Of a stretch of DNA of 46,017 nucleotides, positions 12,659 to 23,590 are shown one piece after another. This DNA comes from Hypsibius dujardini. Lineage: Eukaryota; Tardigrada; Eutardigrada; Parachela; Hypsibiidae. The notes under the pieces were generated by a model, which saw only the letters and a program-made list of their open reading frames with translations, made no database searches and was not told where the DNA came from. Both the position numbers and the translations under genes were made by a program. The stretch lies in contig LRSR01010439.1 in the NCBI GenBank assembly GCA_001579985.1, positions 1 through 46,017 on the forward strand, in the 5' to 3' direction. Position 1 is the stretch's first letter, and every line of letters begins with the position of its first letter.

Positions 12659-13202
12659 CCTTCATGTCTGCGTGTTTGAATGTCTGCCTGCATGTCTGCC
12701 TGCTTGCGTCCGTGCCTCCCTGTATATCTCAAGACATTTTCGGGCAGAGGTTGTATAGAAAGCTTTAAAATAACAACTGCAACCTTGTCCAATCGTTTTG
12801 GCAAATAAGCCGAAAGCCGTCTCCCACAGTCGGAAAATGATTTCCCGGACAGTCAGTTTGACATCAAGTGCTAGCAGTGCGGCGGCGGTAATGAGTACGA
12901 CATAAATGGCAAAAATGACAATCAAACCAGCCCACGTCTCCACGCTGGCTACTTGCCGAAAAAGATGAGCAAAAAATGCGCCGTCACTGACTGCTACTAA
13001 ATCGTTTTGGTCAACCACAATGACGTTATCGTATTTTCCAATTATTGAATCTACGAGGTGAGCAATGTCCGTCCTATCCTTAAGCATAATTAAATTACCA
13101 AGACCAACCGAAAACGAAGTGTTTACATTAAAAACTGTATCAAACAAGCCGTAAAAGCCCAGTCCAGCATCCCAGTTATACTGAACAATAGTCAGATTAC
13201 AC
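10139..13202 (-). CDS. Ionotropic receptor (IR / iGluR-type ligand-gated channel), 3' part
   Basis: Exons in transcript order: 13202-12784, 12560-12346, 11766-11492, 10391-10139 (TAG). All three junction phases agree. The first exon has part of ligand-binding lobe S1 (GLGNLIMLKDRTDIA), M1 (WAGLIVIFAIYVVLITAAAL) and the pore-loop region (LWETAFGLFAKTIGQ). The second has S-x-R then M3 (SVWFIWSTYIIIVIGSLLPL) and FLTV, where iGluRs have SYTANLAAFLT. The third is lobe S2: DPIAHRLARHM and, near its end, KKDSPYRGLF (family KgSPYrdxFN). The fourth ends with M4 (SVSFLYWFLLGLCLAAF) and a short tail. The large intron 12561-12783 carries a (TCTG)n array. The 5' end is unresolved: upstream open sequence to 13300 is in frame, and a possible S1-like exon lies at 13786-13993. 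The subunit cannot be assigned to a named IR. Confidence 0.85.
12601..12720. repeat. (TCTG)n microsatellite in ionotropic-receptor intron
   Basis: Perfect TGTC repeat to about 12655, then degenerate GTCTGCCTGCATG repeats to 12720. It lies entirely within the intron between the M1/pore and M3 exons. Confidence 0.9.
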
Positions 13203-13785
13203 CTGAAAGTGTATGGAAAATTAGTTAATGACAGTATTACCGTACAACCAGGACCAACGGTTCCGCCGTTGCCTGAGCATGGTTTTTTTCGCTTACTCAA
13301 AACGCAGACGTCGACAGATTAAGCCCATTACATCCCTCGGAAATGTATCCTGATCAGCGTCCTTTGTAGGAGCAAAAAAAGCACTAATTGCATATTGAAT
13401 ATGAAAATTTGATACAAACCTCGGAACTTAGCCTGATAATCTTATCGGGCTAAAATCTCTGTTGGCTCTCAGAATGAATCGATTTGTTTTGCTAACCTCA
13501 AAATTAATATTGCTTAAATCAAACTTTTAATGCAAGCTTAATCAAAAATGAACTTTAATTGAGCAAAATTTGATTTTAAATCAGAATTAGAATCCTTAAA
13601 TGCAAAATGAATTCGAATTAAATTTAAAATTAATCTAAAATTCTCTAATTGGTTAATGGTTAATTTAAATCATAAATGTCAGTGAGAAGAGACATTTCTC
13701 CAGCCGATCAGATTATCACGATATCTCTCCTACCCTTTATTGCACGTACCGTAAAGTGTTCTCATATAAGAAGTACAGTACTCAC

Positions 13786-13993
13786 TTGCTCGACAGCGAT
13801 CTGAAGTACTGTTGGTCCCATAGTGGCGATATATATGGTATAATTCAATCACAGATTTTTGGGACAACGTTCCGCACACGATTCTAGTACTTTTCCGGAC
13901 GTTTGAATGCGTATATGGTATGGTCCGTTTAGGGGCATCCACAGCTGAAATATTAATCATTCCAACACACAATTCATCGGGGTTCTTACTCAA
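13786..13993 (-). CDS. Possible S1-lobe exon of an ionotropic receptor
   Basis: An open segment ending at a good donor (A|GTGAGT). It contains CVGMINISAVDAPKRTIPYT then STRIVCGT, resembling the 'D-x-A-x-x-x-x-x-x-x-x-R-x-x-x-x-x-y-t' part of iGluR/IR S1 lobes. Its end phase (1) does not match the start phase (2) of the next recognised exon. Either a small exon near 13240-13300 is missing or this is a leftover from a duplicated receptor. 13203-13785 is AT-rich with no other clear exon. 13994-14476 shows nothing recognisable. Confidence 0.35.
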
Positions 13994-14476
13994 TGGAAAC
14001 TACTCCCATTAGACCTTCGGAAAGCAAAAACACGCAAAAATGCATGGTACGGTAAATGAGGATGCACACTGACTTCATGCACGCATAGACACAGGTTCTG
14101 GATAACTCATATATATCACCTTCCAGGCGTTGTGGGCTTATCTTTCTCATGACCCTTCACATAATCAATATGCCTGCCCTAGGGAACGCCCTCTCCCGAA
14201 TTCCTCAGCAGGTGGCCTATACACTTGACGATATCGCGAGGCGGGAGAAATACGATCACCACTCGCACATATCAGTCTAGGATCATCTGTCTGTTGTACG
14301 ACCACTCCTTAATAAGTAATATCATTTTGTCATTTTCTCACTTTGATAAGAACGGAGATTTTCCATCTCGATCGGCGTAGTTTTTCCCCCACAATTACCT
14401 GTCTATATCCAAACATGATTGTTATAAACCAAAAAACCACACTGAAGCTAATTTGTTATAAGCCCGCGAGAGCGTA

Positions 14477-15169
14477 TCACACGACCATGTCTCCAGTTCC
14501 CGGCCTTTTTTGAACGAGTTTATGATCTCCACAAAGCCGGCCACGCCACATAACGTTCTCCTTGTAGGCGCGTTCACGCACACACGACACCTTGAGGTTG
14601 TTGAGGTAAAGCTCCTCCACGCTGGTCTCGATGGTCAGCATCTCCTTGTTGGTGAGTTTGGTGTGGATGTCGTCTTTCAGGTAGAAGCGTACGTCCAGGT
14701 TACGAGTCAGGTACTGGTGGGGATACTTGAGGGACTGCTGGAGGATGTAGACCGGTTCGGTGTAGGTGAGGGATGGGAGAAGGCTCAGGCCGAGAAAGAG
14801 GAGGAGGGGTGAGAGATGGAGAAAGAGGGTGAAACCGCTGGAATGCCGAGCTGAAAAGAAAAGTGAAGCGAGAAAAACTCGGTGGCCGTCGTCCTCGTCA
14901 TGTTCCGCGAATCGATTAAATCCCTGCCCGAAGAACATGTTGAAAATGTCGTCGGCCGAGGCGTCGTCTTCGAAGAACATAAAGTTGCCGCTGCGGTAGT
15001 ATCTTCTCCTGCCTTGTTGGCGAGCGAAATGCGGGTTGTGTTGGACCGTCTCGTAGTTTTCACCGCCCGCGTCATAGTCGGACTTCTTTTGGAGATTCGA
15101 GAGGATGGCGTACGCTTTGCCCACAATCTTAAAGGCCTCCCCCGAACCTAAACACTAATTCGGTTAGAA

Positions 15170-15244
<75 letters not shown>

Positions 15245-15662
15245 CGTAAACAGACAGATAGGCAGACAAATAACTGTCATACCAGGAGCCTTTTTTTTAT
15301 CGGGAAGCAGCACCAGCGCCAACTTCCGGTACTAATTCTTCAAGACCACCTCCGAGACGGAATCCTTCTCCATGAAGAGGACCTGATAGAATGTGGTGCA
15401 TTTCTTGACCCGGAGCACGGCCTGTAGCTGCTCATCGGAGTAGTCTTTATAAGAGTCCGAGCCAGATCGGGACTTAGTATACTCTGGACTGGCCTGAGAT
15501 GAGTGGTTGGCCTTCTTCTGTTGATGTGTACCGGAAGAGGAACGAGATCGTGGTCAACCGTCAGAGGGATTAGGCTGTTTTTGGATCTCCTACTTGTCGC
15601 TGACCGCCGGTTCCTGCTGGGATGTGTCATTTTTCAGTTTTTGAATCTCGTCCAATAAACCT
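14477..15662 (-). pseudogene. DNAJB12/DNAJB14-like J-domain protein, pseudogene
   Basis: Two exon-like blocks, 15662-15283 and 15147-14477, are joined by an intron filled with a (GACA)n array (15170-15245). The first encodes the pre-J region and most of the J domain (YSDEQLQAVLRVKKCTTFYQ ... YRKLALVLLPDKKKAPG). The second completes it (GEAFKIVGKAYAILSN, YDAGGENY), then gives a Phe/Asp-rich region, one TM (LFLHLSPLLLFLGLSLL) and a DUF1977-like tail. This order is that of the ER-membrane Hsp70 co-chaperones DNAJB12/14. Lesions: the invariant HPD is LPD. An in-frame TAG (15332-15334) sits where family members have Ala in KKAYRKLA. Two more in-frame stops lie upstream, in the linker before the J domain. 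The 3' exon is intact for over 215 codons, so decay may be recent. Confidence 0.75.
15170..15245. repeat. (GACA)n microsatellite
   Basis: Near-perfect CAGA repeat of about 19 units in the DnaJ-like intron, with a degenerate tail to 15270. Confidence 0.95.
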
Positions 15663-16151
15663 AAAACAGAGATAAAAATACATAAATGATAATGCAAAGC
15701 GTTATTTGTAATTTATTTTATTAAACAATTTTGAAATAGCATCTTGTGATAACTGAAAATTGAGCATATATCGTACCTAATGCTTAATTAAATTAAATAT
15801 CCTTTGATCACCGCAGCAAAATAAAAAAAACCACGTCCCTTTTCATTCTATTTTAATTTATTTGACTTCCTTTCACTTTTCTTTAGGTAGAATCGACTTT
15901 ATAATATAAAATAAAATCGTACCCTATAAAGAAAAATCAAGCAAATGTCGAGAACAATCAAGTAGTCCAACACCAGAAATCGTACTCTTAAACAGAAATC
16001 ATCAACCAAATGTCGGGGAGAATCAAGCAATCCAACACCAGAAACAATAGATCAGTCAAACAATTCAGAAAAAAAATGGGTAAAAATTAAATCCCATCCG
16101 ACTATGTTAATCAATCAATCGATCTATCAATCCTGTAGGGGCTAATTGAAC

Positions 16152-16553
16152 TTATTGATCAATCAACGCCCGAATTCCACACAAAATCGCAGCAACATTC
16201 CAACCTACTTCCGAATGAATTTGCGCGGAGTAACTCCTGGCAAATCCCGAATATCCCCGGATGATTCCGTTTTTTCCACCGGTCGGCCGTTCAATCTTCA
16301 CCGAATACCCGTTCTGGACGCAATCGTAGAGCCCCTCCTTGAGGCTCTGCAGCGGGGACGGCTGAAAAATGTGCAGTCCTAATTCCGCCTTGGGAATGAG
16401 CGTGCGATGCTTGCCGCGGCTCAGCACGTGGAGAGATGACTTGATGGAAATGCAGATGATGCATTTTGTCGCGCAGGCTTTGGCGTAGAGATCGGAGAAC
16501 TGCTTGGAGAGAGCGATGGAAAAGCGATTGTCGAGGAAGTTTCCGTCCGACAT
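16152..16553 (-). CDS. Hypothetical protein, 133 aa
   Basis: A single uninterrupted frame from ATG (MSDGNFLDNRFSIALSKQ) to TAA. It is mixed-composition rather than repeat-derived, with Cys at CATKCIIC and a Gly/Arg-rich segment (GGKNGIIRGYSGFARSY). No signal peptide or TM is evident and I do not recognise the family. It is bounded on both sides by AATCAATC-type repeats, so it may belong to, or be trapped in, a repeat element. 15663-16151 is otherwise AT-rich and non-coding. Confidence 0.35.
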   Translation of the reverse strand: MSDGNFLDNRFSIALSKQFSDLYAKACATKCIICISIKSSLHVLSRGKHRTLIPKAELGLHIFQPSPLQSLKEGLYDCVQNGYSVKIERPTGGKNGIIRGYSGFARSYSAQIHSEVGWNVAAILCGIRALIDQ

Positions 16554-16562
16554 GATTCTAGC

Positions 16563-16737
16563 TGATCAATCAATCAACCACAGGCGGTAATGAGGAATTC
16601 AAGTGTGCAGTTTTGTGGATGATCAATCAATCAACCACGGGCGGCAATGAGAAAAATAAAGTGTGCAGTGTTGTGGTTGATCGATCAATCAACCACGGGC
16701 GGTTATGAGCAATTCAAATGTGCTATTTTAAGTCAAC
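16563..16737 (+). repeat. 58 bp tandem repeat, three copies
   Basis: Copies begin at 16563, 16621 and 16679 with GATC(A/G)ATCAATCAACCAC, followed by GGCGG and GTGTGCAGT-like ends. They directly abut the start of the 133-codon frame on the other strand. Confidence 0.85.
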
Positions 16738-17269
16738 ATTCAAGCTCCTCACAGAGCATTTAAATGTGCAATTTAGCTATACAACTCCCTAAGGAGGAAA
16801 AATGCAATTTATGGAAAATTGCCAGGATGAGTTTGGGAAAGCACATTTAATATTTACAGCATTGTAAATACTACACACGGGGCAAAAATTTTGCGCTAAC
16901 CGAGTTAAGCCATTACGGTCCCAATTCCATTGGAAAATCTGTCCAAGAACTTACCACAAACAATACGGAACTGGACACCCGCAAATATTTCTGTGATGAT
17001 GTAAGAAGCTACGAATAAAAAATGTTTCTGTGCGAAAATAGTTTCCGATATATGTATTAAAACCGCACATTCGCTAAAATATAAAGATTTGATTTCATCT
17101 CATTACTTACTTGTATGAAGTTTGAATTTAACGTTGGAGTGTGAGTCGGGGGGAGGCAAACCTAAATACATGTTTCTGTGCTCATTCGAAACTCAAAGGT
17201 TAATATTAATGAACCAACGGTCCTTTTTTATTAACTCGCTCTTACTTTCAGGTTATTATTTCAAAAAAT

Positions 17270-17475
17270 TTAGAATGAACTAAAACTAGTAATATAAATA
17301 ATAATCATATAAGAGTAATATTATAGTATAATAATGGTAATATAATATAACAATCTTATTATAATAATAATATATAACATATAATAATAATAATAGTATA
17401 ATATAATAATATTGAATATATAACATAATAATATAAGAATAATAGTAACATAATAATAAAATTCAACATTAAATA
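17270..17475. repeat. AT-rich (ATA/TAATA) low-complexity tract
   Basis: Almost only A and T, as imperfect AATA/TAATA repeats. Together with 18110-18200 it makes most of 16740-18640 AT-rich. Apart from the small exon-like segment at 17755-17850 I see no coding signal there. Confidence 0.8.
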
Positions 17476-17754
17476 TAATTAGGAACTACAAATTTATAAA
17501 GTAACTGACTTGAGTCGACCAAATTTAATTAATGCGACGAAACACGGTTGTTTAGACCGCCGAGTAGTTCAAAACTTATTATGAAATGATTGATATCTAA
17601 CAGTCGCTGAAACTGAAACTTCAATACTGCCCAGGTTTATTTATGTCTCGAAACAAAAAAATGTTGTAATTAAGATCACAAACGAAAAAATAGCAAAAAT
17701 TGGTAGGTCACCAAATAGGGGTATGATCATATTATGAAAAAATGGCCGACAAAT

Positions 17755-17850
17755 TTAGAGGGGTAAGCGCGACGGAGTAAACTCCACGACGGAATCTAAT
17801 CCGCATCCAGACTGGGTGTACTGCGCGCCGATGAAGGTAGAGGTGAAAAT
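17755..17850 (-). CDS. Possible orphan terminal exon
   Basis: Read on the minus strand, a pyrimidine-rich acceptor (TTTTTCCTTCAG) precedes 31 sense codons and TAA: FTSTFIGAQYTQSGCGLDSV, then VEFTPSRLPL. Codon content looks coding and the GC content exceeds the surrounding DNA. No partner exon was found upstream (18000-18640 minus strand). It may be a relic or the 3' end of an unrecognised gene. Confidence 0.25.
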   Translation of the reverse strand: MFTSTFIGAQYTQSGCGLDSVVEFTPSRLPL

Positions 17851-18646
17851 CTGAAGGAAAAAATGTATTATGAGAAAACGTATTTAATAGAAACTAGATC
17901 GATAAAAGAACTGAAGGTGACAAAAACAAACATTAATTGTTAATAATTCTCCAGGCTAATTTCTAAATTGTTCTAATATTTTTGCCGCCGCCCTTTTCCA
18001 TCAACGTATCTATATATGAAAAGTCTCATGCCACCGAACTAGAAGTGCATGTAACCAGGATGGTATTCCATGTCTGGCGACCCCATTTTGGGTCTTGTTA
18101 CTGGCAACCAAGCATTAATATTAAGTAATTATAAATTAAGTAATTATTTATTATATTATTAGTATTATTATTGATTAATTAATTATTGTATTATTTTTCG
18201 GTCCCAAACCCATCCCAAATTCACTTTAGAACCGATTGGCACCAATCAAATATTTTTCGGAGCTCGGACTGCGGGACTATATTCTATACAACAACCTATG
18301 CTTGCAGATGCATACGTACATTCAGCTCCGCCCTCTGCTTTCCAACACCTATCTAACTGATACCAGTTGATTATAAATTGAAATTGAGAGGAAAAAATAT
18401 TCAGGAAATTTTCTGTTAATGAAGGAAAAGTCCATGGATGGATGTCTCATTGGACTTGAATTGAGAAATAGCTGGATTATTGGACTGAAAAATGGGTGTT
18501 CAGAAATGAGACACCAGCATCACACGTCTAATATTTATTAATATATTAAAATATAGTACTAACTAATAGGTCAGACGTTAAAAATTGATCTTGTTGAACA
18601 GCAAACACTTATCTGCTCAGCCCATATTTCACAAAAATGTCACGTC

Positions 18647-19510
18647 TTACCCCTTCAAGAAGTTGTCCCGCAATTGTTCGATGCTTGGTCGGTCCCCCGG
18701 CTCGTTCACCAAACACTTCGCTGCAAGAGCCAACAATTCTTGCTCAATAGGCGGAATGTTCACATTCGCGTCGGCGATGGCTGTGGTTCTTAGTATATCA
18801 CCATGCTGGAATGACGGGATATCGGGCAGGCTTCCTCTACAGTACATTTCGAGAATGACCGCTCCTAAACTCCAAATATCCGTGGCCCGGCCGACAGGGT
18901 AGTCACCCGTGACACGAAACATAGTCGCCCACTTCAACAATTCTGGCGATACGAATCCCGGAGTGAAACGCACCCGAGAAATGACTGACTGCTGCTCGAC
19001 TCTTCGGCTGACACTACAGCTGTCTATGTCACATATTTTTAGCACAGTTTTATTCTCATCCGAAAAAACGACGTTCATGCCTTTCAAATCTTTGTGGACG
19101 ATGGGCGGGTTAACTTCCATGTGAAGATAATGTATGCCGCAGATCAGCTGGTTCACGTAGTTTTTCTGCTTTTCAACCGGCAGTGCCGTTTCCGCGGCGG
19201 CGGCCTGCTTTAAGGTACCACCACTGCACCATTCCATAATGAGCATGAACTGACAATCATGCTCGAAAAATCCGGTTGCGAGGTACTTGACAATATTGGG
19301 ATGATCTAGTTTTAGGAGTGTTGATTCTACTTTCTCAATTTCGTCTTGCCAATTTTTGAAAGAAGGTTTTCAACGCCAAGTATCGTTTGCTCTGCTTAAC
19401 GAGGTCTACCCCGACCGAAAAGGCATCAACTCGATGCACAACTCCGAATGCGCCAATATTACCAAGCGGTTTCTTTTGAAGCGGGTAAATAATAATGAAT
19501 CCCATCTTCG
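18647..19510 (-). pseudogene. Kinase-like domain 3 of tandem array (STE/MEKK-like), frameshifted
   Basis: The C-lobe is in one clean frame (18647-19340): HPNIVKY, MEWCSGGTLKQ, catalytic loop HKDLKGMN, metal-binding CDID (DFG in typical kinases), SPE, DIWSLG and GDRPS. The N-lobe (glycine loop LGNIGAFGVV, lysine motif YLALK) lies in another frame at about 19510-19345. One single-base shift near 19340 separates them. VAIK Lys, HRD Asp, loop Asn and DFG Asp are all present, so the domain would be catalytically plausible if the shift is an assembly error. The closest family by motif is the MAP3K/STE group. It is downstream of domains 1 and 2 and clearly paralogous to them. Confidence 0.7.
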
Positions 19511-20866
19511 GCACATTTGAAGTACACACCGGCAACGTAGTTCAGTAAGGTCGCTGCGGTTGGACGATCGCTTGGGTTAACCTGTAGACACTGGCGGGCC
19601 AGAACTTTGAGTTCATTGGGCAAATTTTCGGGCACACGAGGTGTTAACGGATGTTCACTTTGCAAAGCGGAACGAAAACTGTCATAATCGTGATCTGGCC
19701 ACAAAGCTTGCTCTTGACTCGCGAAATACATGTCCATGATAACACACCCTAAACTATATATGTCAGTTGGAGAGTCTGGAGTAAGTCGAGTTACATTTTT
19801 ACCGTAAGTAATCCACTCCGCCATCTCTGGTGACATGAAATAAAATGATCCCTTCCCCATGTTGATTCTCTTCTGCATGTTGAATTCCTTTTTTGACGGC
19901 CTCAGGCCACGAGGCTGCTGGAATGCTCCTTCGATGTCAATAATCCTAAGGTTTTCGCCCGTGGACTCCTTCATCATGATGTTTGAAGATGTTATGTCTC
20001 CATGAACAAACTTAGCTGTATCATTTCCTTCATGCAGATAATGAAGACCGAAAGCCACCTGAGTCGTATATTTGACAACGCGTTCGGTAGAACAGTGTGT
20101 AGGGTTGCTCTCAATAAAGTCTCTCAAGGTGATCCCGCTGCACCACTCCATGAGTAGACAATAATGGTTTCTGTTTTGAATCCAGCGATTAATTGCGTAA
20201 CCGATAACAATATATTGAAGAATGTTTGGATGTTTGAGTTGTAAGAGGGATTTCAGTTCGTTCGACCTGGCGTCACGTACAAATTCAAAAAGAAGTCTAC
20301 ACGCCTGGTTTCCGGCATTCTCCGCGATGGGGTTGCCATCATACAAGTAAAATGCGTCCACCGTGCTAATATATCCAAGAGACCCATGCGCCGTAAAACG
20401 GTGAACGTAGCCAGCGGGGATAATACGAAACCCAAATTTCAGGTCGCTAAAGCAGTCCTTAAATTTGTACATGAATGTACCAGATCTTCTATCCCCATCA
20501 TGAACCATGGCCGTTGCCGTTATTTGTCGCAGATCAAATGCCTTCAGCATCAAGGACGCGCCGTCAGCGTAATTCAGCAAGGTCGTCGCGGTTGGACGGT
20601 CATCTGGATTGACTTTTAGACAATGACCGGCCAGAACCTTCAGCTCATCTGGCATATCTTTTGGAATTTGGGGTATTAGAGGAAATCCTTCACATACGTG
20701 CCCCCGAATAGTGTCATAGTCAGAATAATTTATGTTGAGACGCAGTCCCGGCTGTCCCTCTCGCACTAGATACATGTCCAAGACCACACACCCCAGGCTC
20801 CATATGTCGGTTGAAGAGCTTAGAGGTCGTCGATCTCTTTCGTTACCGTAAGGCAGCCACGGCTAC
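19459..20866 (-). CDS. Kinase-like domain 2 (divergent pseudokinase) with the end of domain 1
   Basis: An uninterrupted frame of at least 442 codons. It opens with the C-lobe end of domain 1 (STDIWSLGCVVLDMYL, DDRPTATTLLNY) directly after an in-frame TAG (20864-20866). A full second domain follows: LGYISTVDAFYLY, LLQLKHPNILQYIVIGY, LLMEWCSGITLRDFI, catalytic loop HGDITSSN (HRDLKxxN in active kinases), DIEG replacing DFG, FMSPEMAEW, DIYSLGCV and DRPTAATLLNY. No VAIK lysine is recognisable. Catalytic Asp and loop Asn remain but Arg and Lys of the loop are lost, so a pseudokinase is likely. The frame stops at 19459, while the N-lobe of domain 3 begins in a shifted overlapping frame. Confidence 0.7.
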
Positions 20867-21548
20867 ATTTCGGGTGACACGAAAGAAATAGTTGTCAAAA
20901 GTAAATGTTGAATAACCAAAATTTTCAATCTGCTTCTCTGACGATCTCGCACACTTGCGCTGGAATGCGCTTTCGAGATTAGTAATTTTTAGTTTTTTTT
21001 TCCGTGGAGTCGTTCATCAGTATGTTTGTTGGTACTATGTATCCGTGAATAAACTTCATGTTTTCATGAAGGTAACGAAGACCGGAAGCTAGTTGAAACG
21101 TGTAGTCGACAAGGACATTAGTTGAGCATAACATTTTGTTGCTTTTGATGAATTCGGTAAGCGTCATCCCGCTGCAGAATTTCATGAGTACACAATAATT
21201 GTCGTCCGTCTTGATACCAACAGCAAAGTACCGAATAACGTGCTTATGTGTGATTTGTAAGAGATTTTTTAATTCTTCAGTTCTGGCATTGTTTGGTTTG
21301 CCCTTGTCGAGAATTTTTAACGCATATGTTCTGGCACGGAATTCACGGGGAACAAGATCAGGAGCCCAGTAAAACGCGTTCACTTTGTAAACATTGCGCC
21401 ATCTGCCATATCTGCAATCCGGATATTCAGCGCTAGGACGACAGGCATTTTTCAAACCATCGCTGTCTGTGAAAACGATATCGTATTTCCTCTCCCCGAT
21501 TTCATCCATGATTTCATCCATGGATAAACTGGATCCACTTTTATCCAT
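20867..21548 (-). pseudogene. Kinase-like domain 1, disabled
   Basis: It starts MDKSGSSLSMDEIMDEIGE with an N-lobe (YALKILDKG with the lysine motif, LLQITHKHVIRYFAVG) and MKFCSGMTLTEFIKSN. The catalytic loop reads FIHGYIVPTN, so the catalytic Asp is Tyr. After ND-STEKK an A-run at about 20997-21005 shifts the frame. The activation segment (LKITNLESAF) continues in another frame, shifts again near 20890 and meets TAG at the position of Glu in SPEMAEW. The C-lobe then continues into the following open frame. Two frameshifts plus a stop argue for a pseudogene, although the A-run could hide a sequencing error. Confidence 0.65.
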
Positions 21549-22434
21549 GTAGCACCCCAGATCAAGAGTTAAGAGGTATTAGAGGCAGGCAAGGATGGTA
21601 GAGGAAGCAAATAGATTATTAGTTTCCGTACACAGCCCCCAATGAAGTTCGACCGAAAGAGGTTACTCCTCGCAATTTAAATGTTTGCAGTGTAAGAAGC
21701 AATATGGAAGACCGAAAAGTCGTTTGCACAATTCATTACAAGCGCAGCGCACTTGCTACAATGTCATAGTAAACAGAGAGGACGAAATTATCTTGGCTGC
21801 AAATTATCATGTCACAAGCAACTGCAAATAAATGTGCGCAATCTTCTTCGATTCAATTGTACTCTAATTCAGACGGTCATGAACGATAAGAACTCTACAT
21901 ATCAGTGATATCATTTTGGAGGAAAATATTTTTCTCTGTTTTCATCGAGTGCAGGCGCCATACGAAAAGATACGTCGGATATTAACAATGTCACAGAGAT
22001 GCGTATTAGTTAATTATAACACAGGCATGATGAAGCCTTCAGTGCGCTCGGTCCGACACGAATAATGCATCGACCCATGAACACCGTGCAATGGTTTTCT
22101 GATGGGTCATTATGCCGAACTTCATGGAAGCGCTGGGAGCTTGAGCCACTACAAGTTCCTAGATCAACACGCTAGATCACGACAGCCCTAGTGATATTCC
22201 TGCCGGTTGACCGGTCGCAGAATAACTATCATGCCCTTAAAATTTTGGCTGACACGCATCATATCAGAAACCGCCGATATGTTGATCGAATAGTGCAGCC
22301 AATTCAAGGGCCCCATACGAACCTGGAACCTTACTTAAAATGACTCAGGAAATAAATAACCACATTGCGTACAACATATTTCCCGCAACCTTTTTTCTCG
22401 GGGAGTCTTTCAACATTTCCCATCAGCAGCCAGC

Positions 22435-22700
22435 ATGGATGTCTTCGCGATGGCCCTGCGTCCGCTACTTTTCCTTCTGTTTTGCTGCTTCTGCTATTTG
22501 GGCTTCCATCGGGACAGGAAGAACAGAAACGTTCCCCCAGAACCTTGGGGTAAGAAAGTCATGAGGCTGATCTAACGAAAAAATAAGTCACTCAACTCAT
22601 GTTCTTAGATGGTTTTTCATTTCTTTCAGACATTCCGTATCTGGGGTATCTTCCATTTTGGGGCCTCACCCGCGGGACACTTTCAACCAGCTCGGAAAAA
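22435..22700 (+). pseudogene. Cytochrome P450 5' exons, relic
   Basis: Exon 1 (22435-22549) encodes MDVFAMALRPLLFLLFCCFC, a membrane anchor, then NVPPEPWG, the proline-rich hinge of microsomal P450s, and ends at G|GTAAGA. Exon 2 begins at 22630 in the correct phase: DIPYLGYLPFWG. A one-base loss then moves the expected continuation (HPRDTFNQLGKK) into another frame, which meets TAG near 22707. The rest of the gene (helices, ExxR, heme Cys) is absent, replaced by a tandem repeat. It is a truncated P450 fragment, not a functional enzyme. Confidence 0.65.
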
Positions 22701-22860
22701 AATAGTAGGGCCCCCAGTACCCCACGACCTGACAGCACTGTTCCTATACAGTAACTCCATAATTCCAACTCCAGCATAGCCCCCGGTACCCCATGACCTG
22801 ACAATACTATACATATACAGTGCTGTTCCTATACAGTGACAGTAAAGTACAGTAACAGTA
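22700..22860 (+). repeat. Two-copy tandem repeat abutting the P450 relic
   Basis: Two diverged copies of GCCCCC(A/G)GTACCCCA(C/T)GACC then TGACA and a CTATACAGT end. They start exactly where P450 homology ends, marking the truncation point. No gene is evident in 22861-23300. Confidence 0.6.
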
Positions 22861-23308
22861 CATACAATGCCTATAAGGTGTCATAACTAACCACTGGGTT
22901 TTATATAAGCTTTGTGTCATCGCTCGTCAAGTCTCTCCTGCTGAGACGAAGTTGGCTTAAAAACAGGAAAATGCAACGCCGATGTAGTTGCTTTGTGGAG
23001 CGTCATCTGGGTCTTGGTAAAAAGTGTGGAACATCTGACTCGCATTCTTTTCAAAGCAAAGTTCACCCGTGTCTTGAGATAGCAATTTACAATTCAGCCA
23101 CAGCGTAATACATTTTGTCGGTATTTGAGTTATTGATCTTAATATAGTATTTACTTCAATAGTAGTTAAAGCGATGCGGGGATGAAATTTATAATATTGA
23201 AAACGTCGGTCTGTTCCGCACGGCTTGCCAAAACTCAAAGCGGCAACTCACAAAGTAACATCAGTACAGTAATTGGCAAGAGAGCACTAGTATACCAACA
23301 AAAGTTCG

Positions 23309-23590
23309 ATGTACAATTTGCAAGAAAATTTGACCGAAAATGGATTTCCACTGCGTTTTACCGCCACCAAGTGGAGGACCAACTCCGCTCCAACGACGAT
23401 TCAGATTTGGTCAGATTCATATTTTCGTCCTACAACCGTTTCGACGAAGTTCTCCCGTTCCTCGAGCGACTCAGAATGCAGTCCAGCTATCGTCATACAG
23501 AAACTCCCAGATGCAAAGAGTACATGTGTCACAAGTTTCACATACTGGATGGATTACAGTGTCAATGCTCCGCACTGTGCTGCACCTGTT
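23309..23590 (+). CDS. Possible coding exon, unknown
   Basis: Three overlapping open frames occur here. One reads FPLRFTATKWRTNSAPTT and later CVTSFTYWMDYSVNAPHC, ending at CAG|GTAGTG, a plausible donor. No family is recognised and I cannot decide the frame. 23600-24800 has no other coding signal; a short GACA tract lies at about 24325-24340. Confidence 0.2.

Noticed and set aside
14510-15151. Plus-strand frames opposite the DnaJ-like exon
   Set aside because: The minus strand carries recognisable J-domain and DUF1977-like sequence; the plus frames are mirror artefacts.
18585-21548. Plus-strand frames across the kinase region (for example 18585-18902, 20386-20619)
   Set aside because: They are antisense to clear kinase motifs and resemble no family.
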